From assembly GCF_000739995.1 (NCBI RefSeq), contig NZ_BBJX01000006.1:1-64000 (forward strand): 64,000 nt of DNA. The letters run 5' to 3'. The translations under genes and the position numbers were made by a program. The notes under the pieces were generated by a model. The model was given only the letters and a program-made list of their open reading frames with translations. It made no database searches and was not told the DNA's origin. Positions 11,146 through 23,391 of the stretch are shown here, piece after piece. Origin of the DNA: Comamonas granuli NBRC 101663 (GTDB taxonomy: Bacteria > Pseudomonadota > Gammaproteobacteria > Burkholderiales > Burkholderiaceae_C). How positions within the stretch are numbered: position 1 is the stretch's first letter; each line of letters starts with the position of its first letter.

Positions 11146-11265
11146 CAAAGATGGCATTGTTGCGAAAAATTACAAATTCCAGGGTTTACCCTTAACGTCT
11201 TTGTGGGGAAGGCGCCGCGCCGCTCCGAGCCGCGCCGCCCAGGCGGGGCCGGGCACAATGCGGCC

Positions 11266-11682
11266 ATGGCCCGCACTGCTGCTGTTCCCCTGCCTTGCCC
11301 CTGCGGCCGCACCGACGCCCGCGGCCGGCTGCTGCCCCATGCCCAGTGCTGCGGCCCGTACCTGGCGGGGCCGCAGGCGCTTTCGGCGCCGGATGCCCAG
11401 AGCCTGATGCGCTCGCGCTACAGCGCCTTCGTGCAGGGGCGGGCGGACTACCTGCTGGCCACCTGGCACGCCAGTACGCGCCCGGCGCAGCTGGACCTGG
11501 ACCCCGCCACCCGGTGGCTGGGGCTGGAGGTGCGCGCCCACCGTGCCCTGGGCGCAGACCATGCCGAGGTCGAATTCATCGCGCGCTTTCGCGTGGCGGG
11601 CCGCGCCGTGCGCCAGCACGAGCGCAGCCGCTTCGTGCGCGAGCTCGGGCGCTGGTGGTATGTGGATGGCGATGTTTTATAA
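11266..11682 (+). CDS. YchJ-like (UPF0225) SEC-C motif protein
   Basis: This 138-residue protein begins with a Cys cluster (CPCGR..., then CCGPYLAG) typical of the SEC-C/YchJ zinc-binding N-terminus. The NTF2-like body characteristic of the family ([22 protein letters not shown], split here for length at ADY) follows. The family is widespread and its role is not established. The start at 11266 is chosen because the Cys motif begins about 11 residues later. Its stop codon abuts a reverse-oriented copy of the dispersed repeat, which separates it from the convergent AraC gene. Confidence 0.8.
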   Translation: MARTAAVPLPCPCGRTDARGRLLPHAQCCGPYLAGPQALSAPDAQSLMRSRYSAFVQGRADYLLATWHASTRPAQLDLDPATRWLGLEVRAHRALGADHAEVEFIARFRVAGRAVRQHERSRFVRELGRWWYVDGDVL

Positions 11683-11737
11683 GAAAACGGCGTGAAACGA
11701 CCGTCAAGAAAGCGCCAGAAGCTATTGAATCGATAGC
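11681..11737 (-). repeat. Dispersed palindromic repeat, copy 3 (forms AraC gene end)
   Basis: Read on the minus strand it begins GCTATCGATTCAATAGC, then TTCTGGCGCTT. The hairpin encodes the last residues (ALSIQ) and the stop codon of the AraC-type gene. The far end touches the stop codon of the YchJ-like gene. Confidence 0.75.
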
Positions 11738-12801
11738 GCGCCGGGCGTGCGGCTCAGGCGCCGGAATTCCGCGGGCGAGAGCCCCGTCCAGCCGCGGAAG
11801 GCGCGGATGAAGCTCTTGTCGTTGCCGAAGCCCGCCTCGTGCGCCACCTGCTTGATCGGGCGCTCGGTGCGCCGCAGCAGGTCCATGGCGCGTTCGCGCC
11901 GCACCTCGTCCTTGAGACCTTGCAGCGAGGCGCCTTCCTCCTTGAGCTGGCGGTGCAGCGTGCGCGGCGACAGGTGCAGGCGCAGCGCCAGGGCCTCGGC
12001 GCTGTGCGCGGCGGCCGGGTCGGCCGTCAGCAGGGTGCGCACGCGCTGCACCAGCAGGCGGTCGCGCCGGTACTGCAGCACGGTCAGCGGCAGGGCGCGC
12101 TGCAGCATCTGGCGCAGCGCCGCCTCGTCGCGCTGCAGGGGCAGTTGCAGGTAGCGCGCATCAAAGCGCAGGCCGCTGCAGGGGGCGCCAAACTGCACCG
12201 GGCCGGGGAACAGCACGGCGTAGGCGTCGTGGTGGGCGGGCCGGGCGAAGGCGAAGAAGGACTCCTGCAGCGGAATGCGCGAATCGATGAACCAGCAGGC
12301 CAGGCCGTGGATGTTGCGCAGCACCGAGACGGGGCAGAACTCCGCGAACGCCCCCAGCGGCCGGCGCTCCTGCAGCCGCACGGTGGCCGTGGCGCCCTCG
12401 GCCTGCAGCGTGAGGGCGATGTCGTCCGTCAGCAGCCCATGGTGGCGGCACCAGCGCTGGAGCGCCACGCCCAGCGTGGGCGAGCTGATGGAGGCGCGCG
12501 CCAGCATGCCGTAGCTGCCCCAGGGCAGGCGGCGGCTGAACCAGCCCAGGGCCTCGTCGTCCAGCGCCTGCATGGCTAGGCCCGAGAGGCGCTCGAACTG
12601 CCAGGCGGTCACGCGGGCGCCAGGGTTTTCCACTTCCTGTGGCGCGATTTGTGCCTGTTGCAGCAGCGGCAGCGCAGGCACGCCCGCGCGTGCGCAGGCC
12701 TGCACGATGGCCTGCACGAACGCCATCGGCGTGACGGCGGGCGCGGGAGACACGGCCGGCGGCAGCGGCGGGGGCAGGGGGGCGGCGGGGTGGGGCTTCA
12801 C
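11722..12801 (-). CDS. AraC-family transcriptional regulator
   Basis: This protein has about 359 residues from a GTG at 12801; an ATG at 12726 would give 334. The N-terminal half resembles the arabinose-binding-like domain of OruR/ArgR-type AraC proteins (MAFVQAIVQACARAG...). The C-terminal 95 residues form the double helix-turn-helix, with SAEALALRLHLSPRTLHRQL and KQVAHEAGFGNDKSFIRAFRGWTG. Related proteins carry a short Pro-rich segment before TPMAFV, which favours the GTG. It is transcribed away from liuB across a 150-bp intergenic region and may regulate the liuB operon. The last five residues come from a dispersed repeat. Confidence 0.85.
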   Translation of the reverse strand: MKPHPAAPLPPPLPPAVSPAPAVTPMAFVQAIVQACARAGVPALPLLQQAQIAPQEVENPGARVTAWQFERLSGLAMQALDDEALGWFSRRLPWGSYGMLARASISSPTLGVALQRWCRHHGLLTDDIALTLQAEGATATVRLQERRPLGAFAEFCPVSVLRNIHGLACWFIDSRIPLQESFFAFARPAHHDAYAVLFPGPVQFGAPCSGLRFDARYLQLPLQRDEAALRQMLQRALPLTVLQYRRDRLLVQRVRTLLTADPAAAHSAEALALRLHLSPRTLHRQLKEEGASLQGLKDEVRRERAMDLLRRTERPIKQVAHEAGFGNDKSFIRAFRGWTGLSPAEFRRLSRTPGALSIQ

Positions 12802-12951
12802 CCGCGCAAGTGTGCCGCAACTGTGGCGTGATTTGCAACCACGCTGGCATGCCAGGCGCGGCCGCCGGGCGTATTCTCGGGGCCAGCCCCTGGGGCGCAG
12901 GCCCGCGGCCTGTCCTGCCCCTGCCGAATTCCTGGAACGGAAATAGACACC

Positions 12952-14559
<1,608 letters not shown>

Positions 14560-14587
14560 GAACGCACGCCGCCGCACGGAACACCCC

Positions 14588-15097
14588 ATGGACGCCGCCG
14601 CCCACTTTGGCCAGCTCGCACGCTACAACGTGTGGGCCACCGAGCGCCTGCTCCGGGCCGTGGACGCGCTGCCCGAGGCGGACTACCGGCGCGACCTGGG
14701 CCTGTTCTTCCGCAGCATCCACGGCACGCTCAACCACCTGCTGGTGGGCGAGCACCTGCTGTGGTTCGTGCGCTTTGCCGAGGGCAGCTCGCCGCGCGTG
14801 GCGCTGGACGCCGAGGTGGAGAGCGACCGCGCGCGCCTGGCCAGCCGCCTGCGCGCGGGCGCGGCGCGCTGGGAGCCGCTGATCGCCGGCATCGAGCCGG
14901 CGCGCTGGAGCGGCCAGCTGTCCTACACCACCATGCGCGGCACCCCGGCCACGCTGCCGTTCGCCGCCACGCTGGCGCATGTGTTCAACCACGGCACGCA
15001 CCACCGCGGGCAGATCACGGCGGCGCTCACCGCGCTCGGCCAGCCCTGCCCGGAGCTCGATCTCGTCTATTTCCTGCAGAACCCGCACACGCCATGA
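14588..15097 (+). CDS. DinB-family (YfiT-like) metal-dependent protein
   Basis: This 169-residue four-helix-bundle protein carries the three His residues of the DinB/YfiT metal site: His in LNHLLVGEHLLW and the pair in HVFNHGTHHRGQI. Family members include thiol-dependent transferases (mycothiol/bacillithiol S-transferases and maleylpyruvate isomerase relatives), while others are uncharacterised. It is inserted between liuB and liuC; its stop overlaps the liuC start (ATGA), so the two are translationally coupled. A role in leucine degradation is not known for the family, so the linkage is notable. Confidence 0.83.
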   Translation: MDAAAHFGQLARYNVWATERLLRAVDALPEADYRRDLGLFFRSIHGTLNHLLVGEHLLWFVRFAEGSSPRVALDAEVESDRARLASRLRAGAARWEPLIAGIEPARWSGQLSYTTMRGTPATLPFAATLAHVFNHGTHHRGQITAALTALGQPCPELDLVYFLQNPHTP

Positions 15098-15876
15098 GCC
15101 AGAACCTTTCCATCACCCAGTCGGGCCCGGTCGCGCGCATCACGCTGACGCAGCCCGAGGTGCGCAACGCCTTCAGCGACGAGGTCATCGCCGAGATCAC
15201 CGCGGCCTTTCTTGACGTGGGCGCCCGTCCCGACGTGCGCGCCGTGGTACTGGCCGCCGAGGGCCCGGCCTTCTGCGCCGGCGCCAACCTCAACTGGATG
15301 CGTCGCATGGCCGACTACACGCGCGCCGAGAACATCGCGGACGCGGGCAAGCTCGCCGAGATGCTGCGCGTGATCTATACCTGCCCCAAGCCCACCGTGG
15401 CGCGCGTGCAGGGCGACGTGTACGCCGGCGGCATGGGCCTGGTGGCGGCCTGCGACATGGCCGTGGCGGTGGACACGGCGGGCTTTTGCCTCAGCGAGGT
15501 CAAGCTGGGCCTGATCCCGGCCACCATCAGCCCCTACGTGATCCGCGCCATGGGCGCGCGCGCCGCGCACCGCTACTTCCTCACGGCTGAGCGCTTCGGC
15601 GCCCTGGAGGCGCTGCGCATCGGCTTCGTGCACGAGGTCGTCGCGCTTGATCAGCTCGACGCCAAGGTCGATGACATCGTCAAAGCCCTGGTCAGCGCCA
15701 GCCCGAACGCCGTGCGCGCCTGCAAGCAGCTGGTGCAGGACGTGGCGCAGCAGCAGATCGACGCGCAGCTCATCGCAGTCACCGTCGAAGGCATCGCCGA
15801 CATCCGCGCGAGCGCGGAGGGCCGCGAGGGCGTGCAATCCTTCCTGCAAAAACGCAAGCCGGGCTGGCTGGTCTGA
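15094..15876 (+). CDS. liuC: Methylglutaconyl-CoA hydratase (enoyl-CoA hydratase/isomerase family)
   Basis: This 260-residue crotonase-fold enzyme hydrates 3-methylglutaconyl-CoA to HMG-CoA. The oxyanion-hole segments FCAGANLNWM and GDVYAGGMGLVAACD and the GLIPATISPYVI loop match the AUH/LiuC subgroup; ANLNWM is characteristic of it. The start overlaps the stop of the DinB-type gene by one base (ATGA at 15094). LiuD lies downstream after the duplicated leader at 15897. Assignment rests on the subgroup motif and the liuB/liuD context. Confidence 0.93.
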   Translation: MSQNLSITQSGPVARITLTQPEVRNAFSDEVIAEITAAFLDVGARPDVRAVVLAAEGPAFCAGANLNWMRRMADYTRAENIADAGKLAEMLRVIYTCPKPTVARVQGDVYAGGMGLVAACDMAVAVDTAGFCLSEVKLGLIPATISPYVIRAMGARAAHRYFLTAERFGALEALRIGFVHEVVALDQLDAKVDDIVKALVSASPNAVRACKQLVQDVAQQQIDAQLIAVTVEGIADIRASAEGREGVQSFLQKRKPGWLV

Positions 15877-15896
15877 AATCCCTGGAGAGATTCAAC

Positions 15897-16011
15897 ATGT
15901 TCAAGAAGATCCTGATTGCCAACCGCGGCGAAAACGGTTGCGCAGCAGCCGTTTCAACAAATTGCCTGGCACGCGCAGCGTGCGCAGGCGATCTCGCCGC
16001 TGGAGGGCGCC

Positions 16012-16019
<8 letters not shown>
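15897..16019 (+). CDS. 40-codon leader ORF made by duplicated liuD start
   Basis: The upstream copy of the liuD start opens a frame that repeats the first 12 residues of LiuD (MFKKILIANRGE). It then runs through the hairpin spacer and stops with TAA at 16017-16019, inside codons 2-3 of the true liuD gene in another frame. It has its own plausible ribosome-binding site (GGAGA, 15883-15887). It could be a decayed duplication, or it could couple translation of liuD to liuC by termination and re-initiation. Whether the peptide is made is unknown. Confidence 0.5.
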
Positions 16020-18051
<2,032 letters not shown>

Positions 18052-18088
18052 GCGCCCGCCCCGCGCGGCCGCGGTACGCTTGCACGCC

Positions 18089-19009
18089 ATGAACATTCTT
18101 TTTTGCTGCAAGGACACACCGGCCGAGCCCTGGCTGCAGGGCCTGGCCGCCGCCCTGCCGGGCGCGCGCCTCTCGGTGTGGGCGCCCGGCGCGCCTGCGG
18201 CCGACTATGCCGTGGTCTGGGCACCGCCCCAGCAGTTCCTGGACGAACAGACCGGCCTCAAGGCGCTGTTCAACATCGGCGCGGGCGTGGATGCGCTGCT
18301 GCGCCTGCGCCTGCCGCCCCAGGCGCGCGTGGTGCGCCTGGACGACGCGGGCATGGCTGTGCAGATGGCTGAGTACGTGTGCCACGCCGTGATCCGCCAT
18401 TTCCGCGAGCTCGACGCCCTGGAGGCCGGCATGCGCGCAGGCGAGTGGGCCTACCGCAAACCGCGCCAGCGCCAGGACTTCCCTGTGGGCGTGATGGGCC
18501 TGGGCGTGCTGGGCGCGCGCGTGGCGCGGGCGCTGGCGCAGTTCGAGTTCCCGGTCAACGGCTGGAGCCGCACGCCCAAGGCGCTCGACGGCATCCGCAG
18601 CTTCAGCGGCGCGGACGGCTTGCCCGATTTCCTGGCCGCCAGCCGCGTGCTGGTGAACCTGCTGCCGCTCACGCCGGATACGGAAAACATCCTCAACCGC
18701 GACACGCTGGCGCGCCTGCAGCCGGGGGGCTACCTCATCAACGTGGCGCGCGGCGCGCACCTGGTCGAGGACGACCTGCTGGCGCTGCTGGCCAGCGGCC
18801 ACCTGGCGGGCGCCACGCTGGACGTGTTCCGCACCGAGCCGCTGCCCGCGGGCCACCCGTTCTGGACGCACCCGCGCATCACCCTCACGCCCCACGCCTC
18901 GGCGCGTACGCTGCGCGATGAGAGCATCGCCCAGATCGCGGGCAAGATCGGCGCGCTGGAGCGCGGCGAGGCCATTGCCGGGGTGGTGGACCCCGGGCGC
19001 GGCTATTGA
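18089..19009 (+). CDS. Glyoxylate/hydroxypyruvate reductase A-type 2-hydroxyacid dehydrogenase
   Basis: This 306-residue NAD(P)-dependent D-2-hydroxyacid dehydrogenase has the Rossmann motif GLGVLGARVARAL, the catalytic Arg in NVARGAHLVEDDLL, the Glu in FRTEPLP and the His in LTPHASA. The short N-terminal catalytic domain and the KALFNIGAGVDALL segment resemble GhrA, which reduces glyoxylate and hydroxypyruvate. It lies between liuD and liuE on the same strand. A link with the glyoxylate shunt (compare aceK in this cluster) is tempting but inferred. Confidence 0.85.
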   Translation: MNILFCCKDTPAEPWLQGLAAALPGARLSVWAPGAPAADYAVVWAPPQQFLDEQTGLKALFNIGAGVDALLRLRLPPQARVVRLDDAGMAVQMAEYVCHAVIRHFRELDALEAGMRAGEWAYRKPRQRQDFPVGVMGLGVLGARVARALAQFEFPVNGWSRTPKALDGIRSFSGADGLPDFLAASRVLVNLLPLTPDTENILNRDTLARLQPGGYLINVARGAHLVEDDLLALLASGHLAGATLDVFRTEPLPAGHPFWTHPRITLTPHASARTLRDESIAQIAGKIGALERGEAIAGVVDPGRGY

Positions 19010-19037
19010 ACCGACGGCATTCACCAAGGACCTTCCC

Positions 19038-19943
19038 ATGAGCATTCCTACCCGCGTCCAGATCATCGACGTCGGCCCGCGCGACGGCCTGCAGAACGAA
19101 AAGACCCCCGTGCCCGCCGCGGTCAAGATCGGCCTGGTGCAGCGCCTGCAGGACGCCGGCCTGCAGGAGATCGAGGTCACCAGCTTCGTCAGCCCCAAGT
19201 GGGTGCCGCAGATGGCCGACAACACCGAGGTCATGGCCGGCATCGCGCGCCAGCCCGGCGTGCGCTACTCCGTGCTCACGCCCAATCTGCAGGGCTACGA
19301 GGCGGCGGTGCAGACGCGGCCCGACGAGATCGTGGTCTTCGGCTCGGCCAGCGAGGCCTTCAGCCGCAAGAACATCAACTGCTCCATCGCCGAGAGCATC
19401 GAGCGCTTCGCGCCCGTGGTCGCGGCGGCGCGGGCGGCGGGCATGCGCGTGCGCGGTGCCATGAGCTGCACCGTGGGCTGCCCCTACGAGGGCGACATCG
19501 CGCCGCAGCAGGTGGCCTATCTTGCGGGGCTGATGAAGGGCATCGGCGTGCAGCGCGTGGACGTGGCCGACACCATCGGCGTGGGCACGCCGCGCAAGGT
19601 GCAGCGCGCCATCGAGGCGGCGCTGCAGCACTATGGCGTGGATGAGGTCTCGGGCCATTTCCACGACACCTACGGCCAGGCGCTGGCCAATACGCTGGCG
19701 GCGCTGGAGCTGGGCGTGTGGAACTTCCAGGCCTCGGTGGCCGGCCTGGGTGGCTGCCCCTACGCCAAGGGCGCCACGGGCAATGTGGCGACCGAAGACC
19801 TGGTGTTCATGCTGCGCGGCATGGACATCGACACCGGCATCGACCTCGACCGGCTCGTCGATGCCGGCGCCTACATCAGCGACTTCCTGGGCCGCAAGCC
19901 GAACTCGCGCACGGCCGTGGCCCTGCTCAACAAGCGCGCCTGA
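19038..19943 (+). CDS. liuE: Hydroxymethylglutaryl-CoA lyase
   Basis: This 301-residue TIM-barrel DRE-metallolyase splits HMG-CoA into acetyl-CoA and acetoacetate, the last step of leucine degradation. Visible motifs are VGPRDGLQNE (metal-binding Asp), SGHFHDTYGQALAN (metal-binding His pair) and the active-site Cys loop GLGGCPYAKGATGN. The start at 19038 follows CAAGGA eight bases upstream. It completes the liuA/B/C/D/E pathway within 19 kb. Confidence 0.95.
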   Translation: MSIPTRVQIIDVGPRDGLQNEKTPVPAAVKIGLVQRLQDAGLQEIEVTSFVSPKWVPQMADNTEVMAGIARQPGVRYSVLTPNLQGYEAAVQTRPDEIVVFGSASEAFSRKNINCSIAESIERFAPVVAAARAAGMRVRGAMSCTVGCPYEGDIAPQQVAYLAGLMKGIGVQRVDVADTIGVGTPRKVQRAIEAALQHYGVDEVSGHFHDTYGQALANTLAALELGVWNFQASVAGLGGCPYAKGATGNVATEDLVFMLRGMDIDTGIDLDRLVDAGAYISDFLGRKPNSRTAVALLNKRA

Positions 19944-19986
19944 ACTGCCAGCGCGCCGTCTGCGGCGCCGCTACCATCGGGGCACC

Positions 19987-20499
19987 ATGACTGAAGCTGT
20001 TTCCTCCCCCGAGACGCTGCCGCCCGGCGTGCAGCGCGTGGTCCAGGCGCTGCAGGCGCTGGGCCATCCCCACGGCCCGCGCATGCTCGACGACGCCGCG
20101 CGCACGGCCCAGCAGGCGGCCGACGCCCTGGGCGTGCAATTGGGCCAGATTGCCAAGAGCATCATCTTCCGGCGCAAGGAGGACGACGCGGCCGTGCTCG
20201 TCATCACCTCGGGCGACCGGCGCGTGGACGAGAAGAAGGTCGCCGCCCTGGTCGGCAAGATCGGCCGCGCCGACGCGGAGTTCGTCAAGGCGCGCACGGG
20301 TTTTTCCATCGGCGGCGTCTCGCCAGTGGCGCATGCCCAGCCCAGCGTGACCCTGATCGACCGCGAACTGCAGCGCTTCGCGCTCATCTGGGCGGCGGCC
20401 GGGCATCCGCACGGCGTCTTCCCCTTGCAGCCGCAGGACCTCGAACGCCTGACCGGAGCCCCCTGGGCCGACGTGGTGCAGGAGACGCCCGTCCCATGA
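19987..20499 (+). CDS. YbaK/EbsC-type aminoacyl-tRNA deacylase family protein
   Basis: This 170-residue protein carries the YbaK/ProX editing fold: GVQLGQIAKSIIFR, the catalytic-type Lys in ITSGDRRVDEKKV, and FSIGGVSPVAH. Such proteins hydrolyse mischarged aminoacyl-tRNA in trans (Cys-tRNA-Pro for YbaK). The subgroup specificity is not obvious. The stop codon overlaps the start of the DUF1289 gene (ATGA at 20496), so it heads a three-gene coupled operon with DUF1289 and the DsbA-like isomerase. Confidence 0.85.
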   Translation: MTEAVSSPETLPPGVQRVVQALQALGHPHGPRMLDDAARTAQQAADALGVQLGQIAKSIIFRRKEDDAAVLVITSGDRRVDEKKVAALVGKIGRADAEFVKARTGFSIGGVSPVAHAQPSVTLIDRELQRFALIWAAAGHPHGVFPLQPQDLERLTGAPWADVVQETPVP

Positions 20500-20765
20500 G
20501 TGCTACTGAATCCATAGCTGCTCGCGCGCATCTGCTGGGCGAAGCGGGCTTTTTTGATCCCCAATCGGACGAGGTGATCCCCTCGCCCTGCATCTCGGTG
20601 TGCCGCATGTCCGAGGACCGCAGCCACTGCGTGGGGTGCTGGCGCAGCATCGCGGAAATCCGCGCCTGGGCCCAGGCCGACCGCGCCCAGCGCCTGGCCA
20701 TCTGGGCGCAGCTCGCGCAGCGTGCGGGCTTCCCCTTTCCCCCGGCCCTGGAGTCGCAGCCATGA
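20496..20765 (+). CDS. DUF1289 small Cys-motif protein with repeat-derived N-terminus
   Basis: This 89-residue protein has the DUF1289 core SPCISVCRMSEDRSHCVGCWR with four Cys (CxxxC...CxxC). The family is annotated as probable metal/Fe-S proteins without defined function. Residues 2-21 (SATESIAARAHLLGEAGFFD) are encoded by a copy of the dispersed palindromic repeat, so the conserved domain was either extended or re-started by it. It overlaps the YbaK gene upstream and the isomerase downstream, each by an ATGA. Confidence 0.8.
   Translation: MSATESIAARAHLLGEAGFFDPQSDEVIPSPCISVCRMSEDRSHCVGCWRSIAEIRAWAQADRAQRLAIWAQLAQRAGFPFPPALESQP
20502..20557 (+). repeat. Dispersed palindromic repeat, copy 5 (N-terminus of DUF1289 gene)
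   Basis: GCTACTGAATCCATAGCTGC, then TCGCGCGCATCTGCTGGGCG and GCGGGCTTTTTTGAT, follow the family layout. It starts four bases into the gene. Confidence 0.78.
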
Positions 20766-21406
20766 AGACCATCACCTTTTACCTGGACTTCGTCTCGCCC
20801 TACGCCTGGCTGGCCTTCCAGCGCCTGCCCGAGGCCCTGGAGGGCCTGAGCCATGCCGTGGACTACCGCCCGGTGCTGCTGGGCGCGCTCTTGCAGCAGC
20901 ACGCCAACCCGGGCCCTGCGGGCATTGCGCCCAAGCGCGACTGGACCTACCGCCACGCGCTCTGGCTGGGCCACCACCTGGGCGTGCCGCTGCAGATGCC
21001 CACGCGCCACCCCTTCAATCCCTTGCCCCTGCTGCGCCAGGCCCTGGCCTGCAGCGAGGACGGGCGCATCAACCGCTACGTGGCCGAGACGGTGTTCCGC
21101 CATGTCTGGCAGGACGGGCAGGAGGCGCTCGACGCCCAGCGCCAGCAGGCCCTGGCCGAGGCGCTGGAGCCGCAGGTGCGCCCTGGCGGCGAGGACGGCG
21201 CACGCGCCAAGGCGCTGCTGCGCGCCAACACCGAGGCCGCAGCCGCCCAGGGCGTGTTCGGCGTGCCGGCCTGGGTGGCCGAAGGCCGGGTCTTCTGGGG
21301 CCTGGACAGCCTGCCCATGTTGCGTGCCTGCCTCATGGCGGACCCCTGGTTCGACGGCCCGCAGTGGGAGGCCGTGCGTCAGCTTCCTTCGGGCCTGGCG
21401 CCCTGA
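20762..21406 (+). CDS. 2-hydroxychromene-2-carboxylate isomerase / kappa-GST-like protein (DsbA fold)
   Basis: This 214-residue DsbA-superfamily protein has the N-terminal motif FYLDFVSPYAWLA (Ser12 is the catalytic position in HCCA isomerases, replacing the DsbA Cys) and the cis-Pro loop GVFGVPAWV. HCCA isomerase acts in naphthalene degradation; kappa-class GSTs share the fold and use glutathione. No aromatic-degradation genes are nearby, so a general GSH-dependent isomerase role is more likely. The start overlaps the DUF1289 stop (ATGA). Confidence 0.85.
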   Translation: MKTITFYLDFVSPYAWLAFQRLPEALEGLSHAVDYRPVLLGALLQQHANPGPAGIAPKRDWTYRHALWLGHHLGVPLQMPTRHPFNPLPLLRQALACSEDGRINRYVAETVFRHVWQDGQEALDAQRQQALAEALEPQVRPGGEDGARAKALLRANTEAAAAQGVFGVPAWVAEGRVFWGLDSLPMLRACLMADPWFDGPQWEAVRQLPSGLAP

Positions 21407-21589
21407 GATACGCCATTTTTCGCATTACGGCATGAAAGCTGCGGGTTAGTCCTTAAGTTGTCAGAGCCCGGTCAGTTTCGTGCAAGTCTGCGTTGGTTTG
21501 GCGTCAGAGCGTGGTCAGTGCGCTCCTGAAAAATGCATGCAGCCCGCCGCAGTGCGGGCCCCACGCATTATTCCCAAGGAGACAAGCCC

Positions 21590-23269
21590 ATGGCCTCACA
21601 TGCCGCATCGTCAAAAGCCGTCGCCGCCGCACGGCCCATGACCCCCGAAGAGAGGAAGGTGATCTTCGCCTCCTCGCTAGGTACCGTTTTCGAGTGGTAC
21701 GACTTCTACCTCTACGGTTCGCTGGCGGCCATCATCGCCAAGCAGTTCTTCGCGGGCCTGGACCCCACCTCGGCCTTCATCTTCGCGCTGCTGGCCTTTG
21801 CGGCGGGCTTCATCATCCGCCCCTTCGGCGCGCTGGTGTTCGGCCGCCTGGGCGACATGATCGGACGCAAGTACACCTTCCTGGTGACCATCCTGATCAT
21901 GGGCATCTCGACCTTCATCGTCGGTATCCTGCCCAACTACGCCAGCATCGGCGTGGCCGCCCCGGTCATCCTGATCTGCCTGCGCCTGCTGCAAGGCCTG
22001 GCGCTGGGCGGTGAGTACGGCGGCGCCGCCACCTACGTGGCCGAGCACGCGCCGCATGGCAAGCGCGGTGCCTACACCTCCTGGATCCAGACCACCGCCA
22101 CGCTGGGCCTGTTCCTGTCGCTGCTCGTGATCCTGGGCACCCGCACCGCCATGGGCGAGCCCGCCTTCAACGACTGGGGCTGGCGCATTCCGTTCCTGGT
22201 CTCCATCCTGCTGCTGGCCGTCTCGGTGTGGATCCGCCTGTCGCTGTCCGAGTCGCCCGCCTTCCAGAAGATGAAGGCCGAGGGCAAGACCTCCAAGGCA
22301 CCGCTGTCCGAGTCCTTCGGCCAGTGGAAGAACCTCAAGATCGTGCTGCTCGCCCTGTTCGGCCTGACCGCCGGCCAGGCCGTCGTGTGGTACACGGGCC
22401 AGTTCTACGCGCTGTTCTTCCTCACGCAGCAGCTCAAGGTCGATGCCGTCACGGCCAACCTGATGATCGCCGCCGCGCTGGTCATCGGCACGCCCTTCTT
22501 CGTGATCTTCGGTACGCTGTCGGACAGGATCGGCCGCAAGGCCATCATCATGGCCGGTTGCGCGCTGGCCATCGTGACCTACTTCCCGGCGTTCAAGATG
22601 CTGGCCGAAGCCGCCAACCCCGATCTGGCAGCCGCCCAGGCCAAGAACAAGGTCGTCGTCGTTGCCGACCCGGCCGAGTGCTCGTTCCAGTTCAACCCCA
22701 CGGGCACGGTCAAGTTCACCAGCTCCTGCGACATCGCCAAGCAGGTGCTGGCCGCCGGCTCCGTGAGCTATGAGAACGAAGCCGCTCCCGCCGGCACGCC
22801 CGCCGTCATCAAGATCGGCAGCGACGTGATCCCCAGCTACACCAGCAAGGGCATTTCCGCCGACGAGGCCAAGGCCAAGGACGGCGAGTTCAAGAAGGCC
22901 GTGGCCGAAACCCTGAAGAAGGACGGCTACCCCACCAAGGCCGACCCCGCCAAGATGAACAAGGGCATGATGATCGTCATCCTGACCTACCTCGTCATCC
23001 TGGTGACCATGGTCTACGGCCCCATCGCCGCCATGCTCGTCGAGCTGTTCCCGACCCGCATCCGCTACACCTCCATGTCGCTGCCCTACCACATCGGCAA
23101 CGGCTGGTTCGGCGGCCTGCTGCCCACCACCTCGTTCGCCATCGTGGCCCAGACCGGCAATATGTACAACGGCCTGTGGTACCCCATCATCGTCGCGGCC
23201 ATGACGCTGGTGGTCGGCATGCTGTTCGTGCGCGAGACCAAGGACGTGGACATCTACGCTGGCGACTGA
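21590..23269 (+). CDS. MHS-family MFS transporter with a long central insertion
   Basis: This 559-residue member of the metabolite:H+ symporter group (ProP/KgtP/ShiA relatives) starts with FASSLGTVFEWYDFYLYG and has the MFS loop GRLGDMIGRKYTF. It is over 100 residues longer than the usual 430-450. The extra segment (about residues 340-465) lies between membrane helices near TM9/TM10, is hydrophilic and Lys/Ala/Asp-rich, and contains two Cys (AECSF and SSCDIAK). The start is supported by AAGGAG (21576-21581). The substrate is probably a dicarboxylate, shikimate-like acid or osmolyte. A terminator follows. Confidence 0.88.
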   Translation: MASHAASSKAVAAARPMTPEERKVIFASSLGTVFEWYDFYLYGSLAAIIAKQFFAGLDPTSAFIFALLAFAAGFIIRPFGALVFGRLGDMIGRKYTFLVTILIMGISTFIVGILPNYASIGVAAPVILICLRLLQGLALGGEYGGAATYVAEHAPHGKRGAYTSWIQTTATLGLFLSLLVILGTRTAMGEPAFNDWGWRIPFLVSILLLAVSVWIRLSLSESPAFQKMKAEGKTSKAPLSESFGQWKNLKIVLLALFGLTAGQAVVWYTGQFYALFFLTQQLKVDAVTANLMIAAALVIGTPFFVIFGTLSDRIGRKAIIMAGCALAIVTYFPAFKMLAEAANPDLAAAQAKNKVVVVADPAECSFQFNPTGTVKFTSSCDIAKQVLAAGSVSYENEAAPAGTPAVIKIGSDVIPSYTSKGISADEAKAKDGEFKKAVAETLKKDGYPTKADPAKMNKGMMIVILTYLVILVTMVYGPIAAMLVELFPTRIRYTSMSLPYHIGNGWFGGLLPTTSFAIVAQTGNMYNGLWYPIIVAAMTLVVGMLFVRETKDVDIYAGD

Positions 23270-23330
23270 TTGCGCGCCGGCACCCTTGCCGCGGCCTGTG
23301 GCGCCCCCTGGCGCCCAGGCCGTCTGCCAA

Positions 23331-23353
23331 GCCCTCGCAAGAGGGCTTTTTTT
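23331..23353 (+). terminator. Rho-independent terminator after MFS gene
   Basis: The stem GCCCTC/GAGGGC with loop GCAA is followed by seven T residues, about 60 bp after the transporter stop codon. Confidence 0.88.
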
Positions 23354-23391
23354 GGGCCCGGAAACGGGCCTTCGTGAAGAAGGAAATGGAT

